From Stercorarius parasiticus (Eukaryota; Chordata; Aves; Charadriiformes; Stercorariidae), in NCBI GenBank assembly GCA_013396915.1, contig VWZL01001366.1:682001-746000 (forward strand): DNA of 64,000 bases. The letters are read 5' to 3'. Both the position numbers and the translations under genes were made by a program. Below the pieces are notes generated by a model. It did no database searches. It saw only the letters and a list, made by a program, of their open reading frames with translations, and was not told where the DNA came from. Each line of letters begins with the position of its first letter. Within the stretch, counting starts at the first letter, position 1. Of this stretch, positions 27,880 to 39,700 are shown in pieces.

Positions 27880-29128
27880 GTAAATGGAACGCTTTAGGAT
27901 CAGTAGCATGTTCAGACAGTATCAGTTGCCAAAGCTCAGTTTTGGACAGAAGCATGAGAGCCAAGTCTTCAGAGTTCCTGGCATCCCCAACATTGATTAG
28001 TTCTCATTGGGAATGCATGAACAGTACTTAAAACTGGCATTCCTCCTTCTGCAAGGTAGGGAGGATCTTAAATAGCTTAGCTCGTGAAAAGAGATACCAG
28101 TATGTGTCTAGAAGAAAATGAATTCTGTTTCCTGCTGAATCAGCCACCTTATTGCTGCAGAGCTGAATTAGCAACAATCAACATCTGCAACTGAATTAAT
28201 CCCAGCTCTCCAGGAATTAGAACCATGAAACAGTGAGGAGTCGCTGACACCCTGTTACCACCATCTGATAGTTATGAGGCTATGGTAGTTCTCTCTATTG
28301 AAGAGAGATCTATGACAAAGCTACCCCTTACTAGAGAAGCAACCCCTCAAGGTGTAGGTAGCCTTAATAAACCTTGCATCTGGAAAATACCATGAAAGTT
28401 TTCCTTTATTCAAGAGAACAAATCCATGGAGATAACTGTTTCAGTGTTAGATTAGAATAGCAGTATGGCATTTGGTTTAACTTCTTCCAGAGCTTTAGCC
28501 TCACAGCTCATTTGATTTCAGTCAGAGAACTAGATCATGTTAACGAGCCATACTGTCTAGTCTTTCAAATGAAATGCTAACTGGCCAGTAAACAAGGCAG
28601 GGGACACCATAGGTATAACAATGTAGGATATGAATGAAAGGCAATTATCTTACTGCAGAAATACTAAGCATTTTCCTTAATTGGAGCACCAAAGGTTAGG
28701 TGTGTTTGAACTAACAAGTCTATGCTTTTCCAGGTTTTGCCTTATTTGCAGCTAGCTACCAGCTGAACTCCAACTTTTTCTCCACCCCACCCCGTTACTC
28801 TTTCTCAAGCTGTATTTATACAAGCAACCCATCTTCATTACAGAAACATTTTAATTTTAAACTGTATCTATACACAAAAAAGCACAAATGTACAGAAATC
28901 TGAAGCACAGTCTGCCCAGGCAGAAAGGCTGAGATCCAGCTGCCCTGGGATCCAGTTGCCAGCAGCTGAATCAGAAAGGCGGTAGGTCAGAATTTTACAG
29001 GAACACAATTGCTCACCACCCCTTCTGCTTCCAATCAGGGGCAACTTTCGGGAGCTTCTGATTTGCAGGACTTCTTGTTGGAACAGAGCTAGAGCTGTGA
29101 AGGACAACTTGGTGCAGGAAACGTACGC

Positions 29129-29150
29129 GCGTGTGTGTGTGTGTGTGTGT
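29129..29150. repeat. (GT)n microsatellite
   Basis: A run of about ten GT units, preceded by cgcgc, lies in unannotated DNA. Repeat number is likely polymorphic. Confidence 0.9.
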
Positions 29151-30792
29151 TGCGGGGGGCCGCGGGGTGAAGGGGAGGACACAGGCAGCAAGGGCAACAG
29201 CCCCTAACAGTTAGTCCTCAGTATTGAAGCCTGAGAATTAGGATGACGGGGGACTTTTCATAGAGAGGAATTAAAGATCTGAGCCACTGGATGTGAAGTC
29301 CTTAGTCATTAACCTTCGGTTTCCTGAGGCTCTAACCTGTTGTTAGACTACAACTGTCAGGGCCTGAGACCTTGGCCTCTTTCTCCTCAAAGCTGGGCCA
29401 GAGAAGTCATACTCCAAAGTATCATCCAGGTTATCCTCTCCCAAGCCTAAGCAGAGCTCTTTCTTAGTGGAAACTTGGACTTAAGTGACAGAATTTGAAC
29501 AGATCTGGTTCCTACCCATGAGGATGTCATGAGCTGGAAGGTAATGTAAAAGTTCCACGCTTTAAGTTCCTTCTTTAAGAGTGGCTCTTAAAGAAGGATA
29601 ACACTAGTCTCCAGGAACCGCATTTCTGTTTTGAGGTATTCTAAGTAATATTGTTAGTTCTGGCAAGAATGGATCAGAGGGCAATGAGAAAAACTTGAAA
29701 TGTCAGCTGCTAACAAACAAGTACAACAGCCTCTGAAGCAATACAAGACAATCTTGCTCCAGTGTATTTCTGATGTCCCTTTCCCTTTGCTCTTACATTT
29801 CTGCTTCAGTTGATCATGGTTCAATAGCTTACAGTCCCCACAGTTCAGCCAGCAGAGGTGCAAGAAATGATCTCTGCACACACACTCTTGTATCGCAGTG
29901 TGAGTGTGTCCAGCCTGACGTCAAGCATAGTTTGGTCTGCTTGGTCTGCAAGACTCTTTCACTCCCTCTGTATCGTAGGCAAACACATCAGGTAGGCTGG
30001 CTAAGAGATGTGATCTGACTATCCAGACCAGGAGGAACAGACTCAAACAGCTACTTATATGAGGTAGACTTTGGATAACAAATTGCCAGCATCAACTTTG
30101 CCTCTTTCTTCTGCTTGGAAGAGACAGAAGCGGGTGCACTACAAACTTCATAACACAAAGCCATAAGCTTGGCGAGAGCTCTTCCTAACAAATTGCAGGA
30201 TTTGATCGCAACACATTAGGAAACAGAACAAGGTAGTGAAATAAAAGTGGGTTGGTTTTTTTGTTTGTTTGTTTGCTACTGGAATGCTGATTTTCATTAG
30301 AGTTACTTAGGTCGTTAAAAAGTTGAGACATTGACAAAAGCAAACACCGTGTGACAGGCAGGACTCCTTGTTCTATTAAGAAACACTAAGTCTTTCCCAG
30401 AGGGAAAGAGAGAAGACATCCCTACCACTTGCAGCTGCCCAAGTACTCTCACCTCTTCGGCTGACATGTAGACCCCATGTCTCAGCACTAGGAGGCAGCA
30501 GAACCTGAAAAGGAAAATAGGTTTATGGGTGAATTGGGATGAAAAACAAAGGTGTGGCAGGGAACAAAGTTCTGCACATGGCCATATCGTTTCTGTTAGG
30601 AGGAGATCAGGACTAAGCAGCACTACAGAGATGCTTTCACAGTATTACAGGGCTTACGGAACATGATTCTGATTTCTCAGGAGGAGCAAGAATGAGCTAC
30701 AGGCCTCAGTATCAGCAGTTAGGGAAGCCTAATGCTCCAAGAACAGGGTTGAGGCAGGGTAATGTTGCAGGTGGAAGATCAACAAGGAGGAT

Positions 30793-31222
30793 TGTAAATG
30801 TGCTCAAGTGACTTGCACCTGGGGTACTGGAAAACACATATATCACACTAATTGTTAGTCAGTCTCGGGTGCTTGCAAGAAAAACACTTGCACTTAGATA
30901 ACGTAAGTCTGCAGTGGACTCAGGGACACCTTATCTAGCTGCTTGAGAATACTGGCCTGTTGTTAAAGAAGATCAAAGCACGGTGGGAAAACTATGCCTG
31001 TTTGAACCCTTTTAAATACCAGCAAGAACAGGGAGTCCGCGCCTGCTCCTGCTAACAAGGACTCTCTCTCGTGCCGCGGTGCCCACAGTCCCTGCTTGCG
31101 TGCCTCTGCCTGGGTGTTGCTTTGGAGATTCCCCGGTCTGTGAGGTATCGAGATTAAATTTGTTCTTTGCTTTCCATCCGTGGTTTGTAGTTGTTCTTGC
31201 ATCCTGCCTGCCTCAGCTCACA
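30793..31222 (+). repeat. LTR-like element, copy 2
   Basis: It reads TGTAAATGTGCTCAAGTG to GCTCACA on the plus strand and contains an A+T-rich 'gagattaaatttgttctttg' before its end, like a polyadenylation region. It is the inverted partner of copy 1. Similarity continues for about 20 bases before the TGTAAA, so the true boundary may lie slightly to the left. Confidence 0.7.
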
Positions 31223-34200
31223 CACACTCATAGAATTATCAAATTAGGATAACAGGATAAGGAGTAGAGGAACAGAATAAGCATTGGTAGAGCTGAGAAA
31301 AACAGAAATGCATTGCGAGAAAGTGCTTAAAAGGAAACATCACTACCTCCTCAAAATTAACACGTGATGCTCACTTAGTCTCCAACAGCCTAGAGGCACC
31401 CCTTCTGTTAGTAGGCACAAATACCTCCAATGGTAAGAAGAAACTGCAAAATACAACCCACAACTCAGGTTCCACAGGGAAAGGAAGGATCCTGAGACAG
31501 TCAGGCAGCCTCTACTGCTGAGCAGACCTAACAGTCATCAACCTTTACTGGCTACCACATCTTCTTTGAGTCACATTTTCTTTTCAAATGTCTGAAAGTA
31601 GCTGGGAAGGGAAGAATGGGTATGTTGGCCTGGCAGTCATGCTTTAAGAAAAAGATACCATTTTTAGGAGGAAATAGCACTATGACTAAAGAAATACAAG
31701 ATAAATTCTGTACTCCCTCTCACGTGGTTACTCATTCACAAAAGTTCTTGATCAACCCTCCTAGCTGTTCTGCTTGACTTGTTCTTAAAATAGTAAAGTG
31801 TAAGCAGTGAAAACAAGATCTGAAAAAATTGATGAGTGACTTTCAAGACATATCTGAGGAAACTTGCTACCTAGAAAGTCCATAGAAAATTCCAGACTGC
31901 AAAGATTTTGATAAAATACATGAGCACAAAATAAGACTAGACCGTCACAAAGGTCACAACAAAAAAGAAGCGTGCAGTGCATTTTTCATGCTGATACAGT
32001 GGCAAGGTTTACATAAATACTGCTGGTATCTGTAATACATAGAGATCCTAGCATCCAAATGAAGTCCTGTCATGGTCTCTTGTATGCAGGGAAGACAGGG
32101 TAACACAGTGAAAGCATAATACTAATCTTGATACTTTTAGTCTTATAAATTTGGTACATGATATTTGATGAACACCAATAACCCAGATTTAAGTTCTCAT
32201 TCAGGCACGTCAAGGATAGATATACAGGTGCTTGTGCTCACCCAAAGATACAACTCAGTTTCCTCCAGTAGAGGCCACCTGGGCATATGTCTTAAAAGAA
32301 TATTGCTGTGCACTTGCTGCTTCCCCTGAGAGGACAGAGAAAGAAGTGGCTAGAAATTTGACTCAGCTGTGAATTCTGTTGAGCCACTATTTTTACCCAG
32401 AAAGATGAATTTTCTAGCAACAGTTGCTTTCAATTACCTCCTTGCCTTGAATGTGTTTTCATAATAAAGCTATAAAGTTGTCAAAATGCTCATCTTGGCA
32501 GCTTAAAACATGACTTACTATCTTGGTTTGGGACAGAACTGCTGCTCACTTAGAGTTAGTATTTTGTATCTGGTTTGAGAATCAGGCTTAATTAACATGC
32601 AGAGTTTCATTCTACTGATTAGTCTGATCCAAACCGAAGAAGTATTAATAAATTGGGTCTGTAGCCATGAAGATTTTGCTTGAAGAACTAGCTTTAATGG
32701 GAGTTTAAGGGGGGGTGGAGGTGGGGGAGGGGCATGTTATTTTAGTAGATACAAGATATCACAATTTAAGAATGCTTAAAAAATATGTGAACTTACAATT
32801 TTCGTGCTAGTATGTAAAAAATATCCTGCAGTCTTTAAGAAACCCTGTTTATCTAAAATGCTTTGTTCATTTTTTTTTAAGCTACTTCTGCTATATGTTA
32901 CATCTAAATGGATTATAATTGAAGGAAATTAAATTACTTTGGTCCTCCTTGGCAGAACTCGCCGTAACTGTCAGTCACACCGCATTGCACGTACAGCCAC
33001 AATGGCATTTTGCACTGTGCAATGCAGCACTATGCAGAAATGTCTCAGTTAGCGCTGAATTAGCTGGCCAGATTGAGGTGGGAACAGTGCCATTCTAACC
33101 GGGGTATTGCAATTCAAGCCAGGGCGCCTCGCTGGCCCTGGCTACACAGACCACTAACTCACAGGTAGCTCGGGAATTTCTAAGCGGCACCATGTTGTGT
33201 ACGCTAGACATACATTTTTAGACCAACTCACATTAACTTTATGTGTGTTTGGTACCTCAGACGCTGCTAAAGGCGGGTGACGAAAGCTTAACGTTTCTCT
33301 AATCCCTCCCTCCTGTAGTGCATCTTCTCAAATGCTTTTAGCATCTATATTGAATTCTTTTCCATAACTGCAAAATTTAAAAAAATAAAAATAAAAAATA
33401 CTATTATAGTCCCAAGAAAATTGGCAGAGGAAGCTAAGTAGCTTAAACTGTTTTTGGAAGCCAATGAGATATCAAATTGATAGAGCTTTAGCAAAGTTAC
33501 TTAGTAAATTATCCGTGTGCAGGCCCTTCAGTGCATATGGTAAATGTACAAAATTCTTTTCTCCTCCTACTTTCAGTTGTACACCGGGGCAGCTTTTGAG
33601 ACTGCATCGTCTAGGCTCACGGGCAAATGGCAGAACAATTTTAGATACGAGGGGGAAAACTAAAAAGAAAATTAAAATAATCATTGCTGAGAAATGAACC
33701 GACCAAACAGCAGTAACTCAGCTTTTAAACAGTACTTCATGAAAGCGAAGTATACAGCACTGCCACTTTGATGAATGGTAAAATAGAGGAACTCTTAAGC
33801 CACCCCAAAGGACAACTATTCCAACTTAATTTCCTTTTTTCCTTTCTAGGCTTGTTTGAAAATTGATTAGTGATACTAAATAGTAACCTTATTTTATGAT
33901 TGGTCAAATCTGGTCTTTAAAGTGTTTAAAAAACAGCAAGGAGACACATCAGCATTTAGAGATCATACTTAGTCACAAATTCATAGGCTAAATACCATGA
34001 AGTTATCCAACGCTTTAAACACCTTATGGAACAAAAGCACTCAAGCTTACCCTTTTTCTTCTGTGATGAGGCAAATAATTTGACTTAGACTAAAACTTAC
34101 CTTAGATAAGTACCTAGCCCCAATTTGAAGACAGCAATATTTTGAAAGCTTTTTGTTCAGCTAAACTATCCTCTTTCTATTTTTTTTTTTCCCCAGATTA

Positions 34201-36439
34201 GGAAATAAAACTTTGCAAATGTGGCAAAACCGTGATGCCAGAGAAAAGACAGTCCACCTTTCAAAGAGTTGCTTCATGGACATACCAGATATTAGGATTT
34301 TGCAATAATCATTTTACAAACTAGAAGTTATTTATACTCTGGGTACCAGAACTTTTGAAATATGCACCGCTATTTTTTTTAGTTGTAAAATTTGTTAAAG
34401 TTCTAGGTTGCTCCGTCAATTCACAATGCGACCATGTCTTTTGCACAGCTCTGAGATGGGACATACATTGAGGGTGAAACTACAGTATCAACAGAGTAAA
34501 TGTGTTATAAAGACCATAAACCTGGTCCCAGCAGTGAGTGCTGTTTCCATAATTTAGAAGACCCAGATGAAGAAGTGCAGATTCTGCAGTTGCCAGGTCT
34601 GGGAAGCAATTATTTTTAACTGAAAGTGAAATCACCATTTCCTGAAAAAAAGAAATATACTTCAACTATTAAAAGGGAGAGGGAGAAATAGGTACCTTCT
34701 TAGCTGGTGTGAATTGGCACTGGTAAGTTCCTCAGTATCACAGGGCTCTGTGTTTTCTTTCTGCAGGAAAGAAAGCAGCAAGTAGCTGAAAGTAAGATAA
34801 AGACAAGCCTGGAAATTTTGCAGGTAATTAGGAAAATGCAGTTTGGTCTCAACACAACTGCACTTATTCTTTTTTTTTTTTTTTCTTTTCCCTGGAAGAG
34901 TTGTGTGATGAGGAGTGCAGCAAAGATCAGCAGAATGCCAGAAACAGTCACTGTATATACAATTTTGGCTAATAAACCAGCATAAAGTATGTCCAAAAAG
35001 TGCTGAGTAGTTTACTAGAGACAGAATTTGTTTTGTTTCCCTCTGCGTGCCCTTAATTCCACTAGAAACTAGAGAGTTTCTTTAGCTATGCGAATATATG
35101 ACAATTTCATTTTAACATGGCTTTAGGAACTGGCAAGCTAACAAAGGTTTGCAAAGGCATAAGAAAAAGAAAGAAGGTTTTTTCAGTGTCTATGGCTGGT
35201 ATTCAACATAAGATCCCCACCAATTTGGAGGGTTTCATCCCTTACTGTCCATATATAATTTCTAAGAGGCTAGGAGACGTTACACTCTGGAAAACTTGTA
35301 ACATCTTTCTAATTTTCCCCACCTCCCTTGGCTGGACATCACTTGAGATCCAAGATAATTCAGACAAACTTGAACTCATATTTGCAACACAGGAGTAGGT
35401 TAAAAACGTATAGACCTGAAAGGCTTTGATTACCAAATACATTTTAAAATTCTCATTGTATTCATTATAGTTTTTGGTCATGCTCTTCTCTTTCTGCATA
35501 CCATCAACCTTACATGAATAAAAGGCTGAATCTCAGATGCCATGGAGATTTCAGGTAACTTCTCCATTTCAGAATGTCTTGTTCAGAATGGCCAATTTTA
35601 GATCACAGCTCAACTTACCTATAGATTTAGAAAAAAAATCAGTTATTGGCTTGGAAGCCTAAAACCCACATGGAAAAATATATGTATCAGTCAAACAAGT
35701 AAAGATCTCTGCTATTAAATTGAAAAAGTTGGTAGCAAAACACATCAGTGCTTGAAATAATCTCCCATTGCTACTTATAAACTTCAAGCTTTCTTTTAGT
35801 AAGAAACTGATCTCAAGTATCTTTAAGGCAGCTAGGAAATCCATCAAGTGTTTTAAAATCCATAGTAATCTGAGATGTATTGACTTCAAAACCTGGGGCT
35901 ACAAACATCCAAAGGGAAAATGACTTACCAATATGCCATATATATATGATCTCCATCTGAGTTCTGAGAAAGAAGTTGACTGGCAAACCACCAAATAATT
36001 TACATACAAGATGTCCTTTAAACCTATTTATAATGATCTGTCCCATTTAAAAACAAAGCGTTCACAAGTACACAAGTAATAAAGGACATCTACAAACTGT
36101 ATTTGCAGAAAAAGCCTTAACAACATGACTCTGAAGAACAAAGTCTTCAAAGCAGTCCTTTGAAGAGGTCCAAAAGAATTACCACAGCATATTTTCAGAG
36201 CAACAGTAATGTGAATTTGACAACAGTATCTTCTAGGGCAGTGAGAAAAAGGGACTTTCCAGTATATATACCTGTATATATCCACAAATATTTATACATT
36301 TTTTTAGTTTGGCAACAGTACGTTTGCATTCTTGCTAGGGAAAACACACACCAGGAAAGTCTATAAAGCCTTTAAGATACGAAATCCACACGGGCCTGGG
36401 GTCTCCATCACGTTCACCAGCCGGTAGGACAGCTACAAA
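31223..36439. other. Upstream flank of CHODL
   Basis: Mostly AT-rich, with a G-rich tract at 32707-32735 and a somewhat CpG-richer stretch at about 32940-33300 that might be regulatory. The minus-strand frame at 34700-34996 has a hydrophobic start but no recognised family. Confidence 0.6.
32707..32735 (+). other. G-rich tract, potential G-quadruplex
   Basis: The tract ggggggg-tggaggt-ggggg-a-gggg has enough G runs with short spacers to form a four-stranded G structure. It lies about 3.7 kb upstream of the CpG island. Function is unknown. Confidence 0.5.
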
Positions 36440-36737
36440 CGCCGAATGATCCGGCAGCGTGGGGGGATTGCTAGCCGCCCCCTCCGAGCCCCCCGAGCCC
36501 GGGGCGCAAAGTGACAGCCCCGACGGGTGTGAGCTGGGTCCCTTCACCGCACACCGGGTCCCTTTTGCCGCTCTCTGCCCGCTCCGCCGCCGCCGGCCGG
36601 GAGGAGCGGACGATGCCTGGCAGCGCTTCTCAGCCCACCCGAAACCGGGCTGCCCCGGGTGTCTATTCCCGCGTCCCCGGCGCCCCCCGCAACCCCGGCT
36701 GCCCCGCGGGCGCTCCCCTCGCACCCGTCCCTCCCCC

Positions 36738-36738
36738 N
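36738..36738. other. Assembly gap (single N) inside CHODL exon 1
   Basis: A single N sits between a C-rich stretch (ctccccc) and the first recognisable CHODL codon. As at 9106, a lone N probably marks a contig join rather than one unknown base. The number of missing bases is unknown. Confidence 0.75.
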
Positions 36739-36778
36739 CTGTGCGGGACCGGGGGGGTCGCCGGGCGCGTCCTCAGCG
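36739..36778 (+). CDS. CHODL: CHODL exon 1, 3' part only (end of signal peptide)
   Basis: Thirteen codons plus one base (L C G T G G V A G R V L S, then the first base of G) precede a strong donor, gtgagt, at 36779. They line up residue for residue with the end of the human signal peptide region (LCGHGAFCRRVVS). The base just before, 36738, is an N. Human CHODL has 13 more residues upstream, including the start Met and the hydrophobic core, and no frame upstream of the N shows a hydrophobic signal sequence starting with Met. I infer that the N is a gap that swallowed about 39 or more bases. The upstream 5' UTR boundary cannot be placed. Confidence 0.8.
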
Positions 36779-39700
36779 GTGAGTGCGCGGGGCCGGTGTG
36801 CGGCGGGGCGGGAGAGGGGGCGGTTCCGCTACCGGTCCCGGTGCGGGAAGTCAGCGCTCGGGGGAGCAGGAACCACGGAGGGGAAGGAGTGGGGACTAAA
36901 CCCACTCGTTAGATGACCCGCGTGTCGGAGGCGGGCTGTGGAACGGGGTGTCGAGCCCCCCCGGGGGCGGTCTGGGCGCTCCTCTCCCGCCCTGGCGGCG
37001 GCCGCAGCGAGCGAGTGGTGTCCCGGCGGGGCTTGGGCGGGGGCCAGCGCACCCCTCGGAGCTCGACGCGACTCTCGTTTTGGGGCTTCGGGGGCAGAAA
37101 GCTTGGCTGTCAAACTTCTGCAGCAGCCTCAAGTCAGTTCCTGCTAATGCAGTGTTGTCTTGGACTGGCAGATTTCTAGATTTCGTTGCCTGCGTAATGT
37201 AGCTCTGTTTTAATTGTTTAAAAAGATAGAGCATGGACTTGCTACGGTGTCTGTCTGAGAAATAGCTATACATTGAGATTTCTTTGCATCTCTACAGGAA
37301 TGTTTCTTCTTTGTACTATAGTTGGGAGGAAAAAGGAAACTCTTAAGAGCATACCCACACATAACAAAACTATTTATGCTGCATATCTACAAAGTCTCAA
37401 ACCCAAGAGGAAGACAATACTTCAGAAATCTGTATCTAACATTGGAGCTTCGGTTTGATTTAAGAGATGTACCATCACATTGTGTATTTCTAGCACACAG
37501 GTGCAGCTCAGAAGCTACTAAATTTAATGAAAAGGCTATTTTTAATTGCACTTTGGGTCAAACCCCCTATCTAAAGCTAACAGGCTCTCGGAGGCATGTT
37601 GGGTGCGCAAGCACATCCATACATTTGTCTTGAAACCAAGATTTACACACTTGACTGCACTTGTTAACAAGTTATGTGTGTAAATCTCTGTGTATGCAGG
37701 CAAGAACATGTCTCTCTACAAACTGATTCCAGAAAAATGCAAATAATTTGTATACAATTGTTTCAGAGGCTGTAACAGTAGCATGTCAAGAAAACTTCTT
37801 TGTAGTTTTTTTTTTGGTAGCAAACGCTTGGTTGCTGAATTAAGATAACTTTCTTACTTGCTGATAGAGTACAGTCACTGACCATTTTGGTGATGTCTTA
37901 TCTGAAGCAAGTTCATGTGCAGAACTGAATTGTGCTGTTGGGCTTTTTGTGAAACTCTAGCTTCCAGGAAGCAATAGCTAAGTAGCAGTACTTGCAACAC
38001 TTTGCAAAAGCTTGCCTGCCTGAAGTGTACACTGAAATATTTCATCTGCCTCTCTTACATTGTGAATTGTACAGTCATATATGATATGGCAAAGCTCTTA
38101 GTTTAACAATTTATGTGAATACTATGTAACACTGTTATTTTAAGGAATAGTGAAGATTATTCATCCATGAGATGTATTTTGCATTAGCAGTCTCAGTGCA
38201 GGAGCCCATGTGTGGCTGAGGAAACCCAATCTTCTAGCTGAAGCTTCTGCATTCAAGGAACACATGTAGCAAACTGAGTAGAGTTTCAGCTTCTAAAACA
38301 ATGTGTAACATGTGTATAGTGCTTAGTCAAACTATTCCTAGATGCATATAAGGCTTTGGGGTTTTGAAAGAATACAGGCACCACTCCATATTTGCCTGAA
38401 GCATTTCAAAGCATGTGATGAGTCTCATGTCACTGTATTATGCAGCTAATACTTGGCTGGTAGAACATGGGAGAGGATTTGAAGGCACTTACAGAAGGAA
38501 CAATTTATGTATTATCAGGTGTATTAGCTGAAGCTGTATTCATTAGATAAATAGTCTCTAGACAGTAACAGCCAAAGATATCTAGTATGCCTGTGCCAGA
38601 ATGTTCTCAAATACTGTCAAGAGAACNNNNNNNNNNNNNNNNNNNNNNNNNNNNNNNNNNNNNNNNNCCCCAGACTACACCTCTATCCTGCCACATGCAC
38701 ATGGATCTAGGTCTAGTACTAGTAGTATTTTGGCATTTTTTCAAACAAGCGATAGTACTAATTGAATTATTGGGCAGTGTGTGCTGTCCATCTGACTTCC
38801 ATCTAGCTTATCTGTCTATCTTATATAAGAACTAACAGTTTGGACTTAAACAGGCTTACATTTAAAATCATAAGTCTACATTTTAAACATGTTTCTGAAA
38901 AATCGCTAATTTATACTTCAGTCATGATAATCTGGAATAAATGGAATCTCACTGCTTTCATCCCAAATAAGTTAAATATATAATTCCTATTGCCTACATA
39001 GAAACCATTGCTGAAACTGACTGGAGTGCTCATTGGACCTTGTGGAAAGATTCCCATTTACTGCAGTAAGTTTGCAGGAGACGTAGCAATAATTGCAAAA
39101 TTGCAACTATTTTGACCACAGTGTCAAGAGAGCAGAGAAAGAAGGGTCTACTTTTCAAAATGCCATTTCCTTAGGTAAAGGTTTTTGGTTTTTTTTTTCA
39201 AGTATGTTAATTTTCCTAGGATATAATTAAAATGATTATTTGCATCAAACAATTCACATTTAGGTGTTGTTTCTTTGTCATCTTTAATTTGGGAATTGTT
39301 AAAGTAATCCAAATGCTTTGTAATTTTTAATGTAGTTAGATGGATGTTTTGTAAGCAGTGCTCCCAGCCTCCATATCAGAATATCTAGTGTTGCCAGAGA
39401 ATTGATTCTTAAAGGAAAAAAAATAAATCAAAGCAGGCTCAGGAGAAACTGCTGAGTCTGCCTTGCTGCCCCATGACATCATGAAGAACATGAAGTGATG
39501 ATAATGCAGTTTGCAAAGATGCAATTACTTTAAGTATCTATTGGGCAGGAAAGATGCAAACTAATCTTATTACTAATCATTTAACAGCCTATGTATTAAT
39601 CATAGATGTTATACTTTAATGATTACTGTATGCTGTATTTTTGTATTTCTATGGCTTTTTAAATTTTGCTCTGTGATTGCTATGCATCAATAGCAGATTA

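Larger units (their letters stand above)
25322..30792. other. Unannotated DNA between the two LTR-like copies
   Basis: The stretch holds the exon-like segment at 27831-27879, a (GT)n run near 29129, and a short (AAC)n run near 26009. No gene recognised. Confidence 0.65.
36440..37110. promoter_or_regulatory. CHODL: CpG island, probable CHODL promoter
   Basis: This block is strikingly GC- and CpG-rich compared with the AT-rich DNA around it. It contains GC-box-like sites, such as ggggcggg near 36805, and no TATA box was noticed inside the island. It spans CHODL exon 1 and the start of intron 1, as expected of a CpG-island promoter. Long open frames on both strands here (36335-36724 minus and 36511-36912 plus, for example) are by-products of high GC and are not called as genes. 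The transcription start is unknown; the N at 36738 means part of the island is missing from the assembly. Confidence 0.8.

Noticed and set aside
34700..34996. 98-codon minus-strand frame with a hydrophobic start
   Set aside because: The hydrophobic run resembles a membrane segment, but T-rich or A-rich DNA gives these readily, and a poly-Lys stretch comes from a simple T run.
1..36000. Neighbouring gene C21orf91 (EURL), expected upstream of CHODL in other vertebrates
   Set aside because: I looked for exon-like matches on both strands and recognised none. The gene probably lies beyond the left edge.
36335..36912. Long open frames on both strands in the CpG island
   Set aside because: High GC removes stop codons in all frames. 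The encoded text is low-complexity Pro/Arg/Gly/Ala, and only the 13 codons before the 36779 donor match a known protein.
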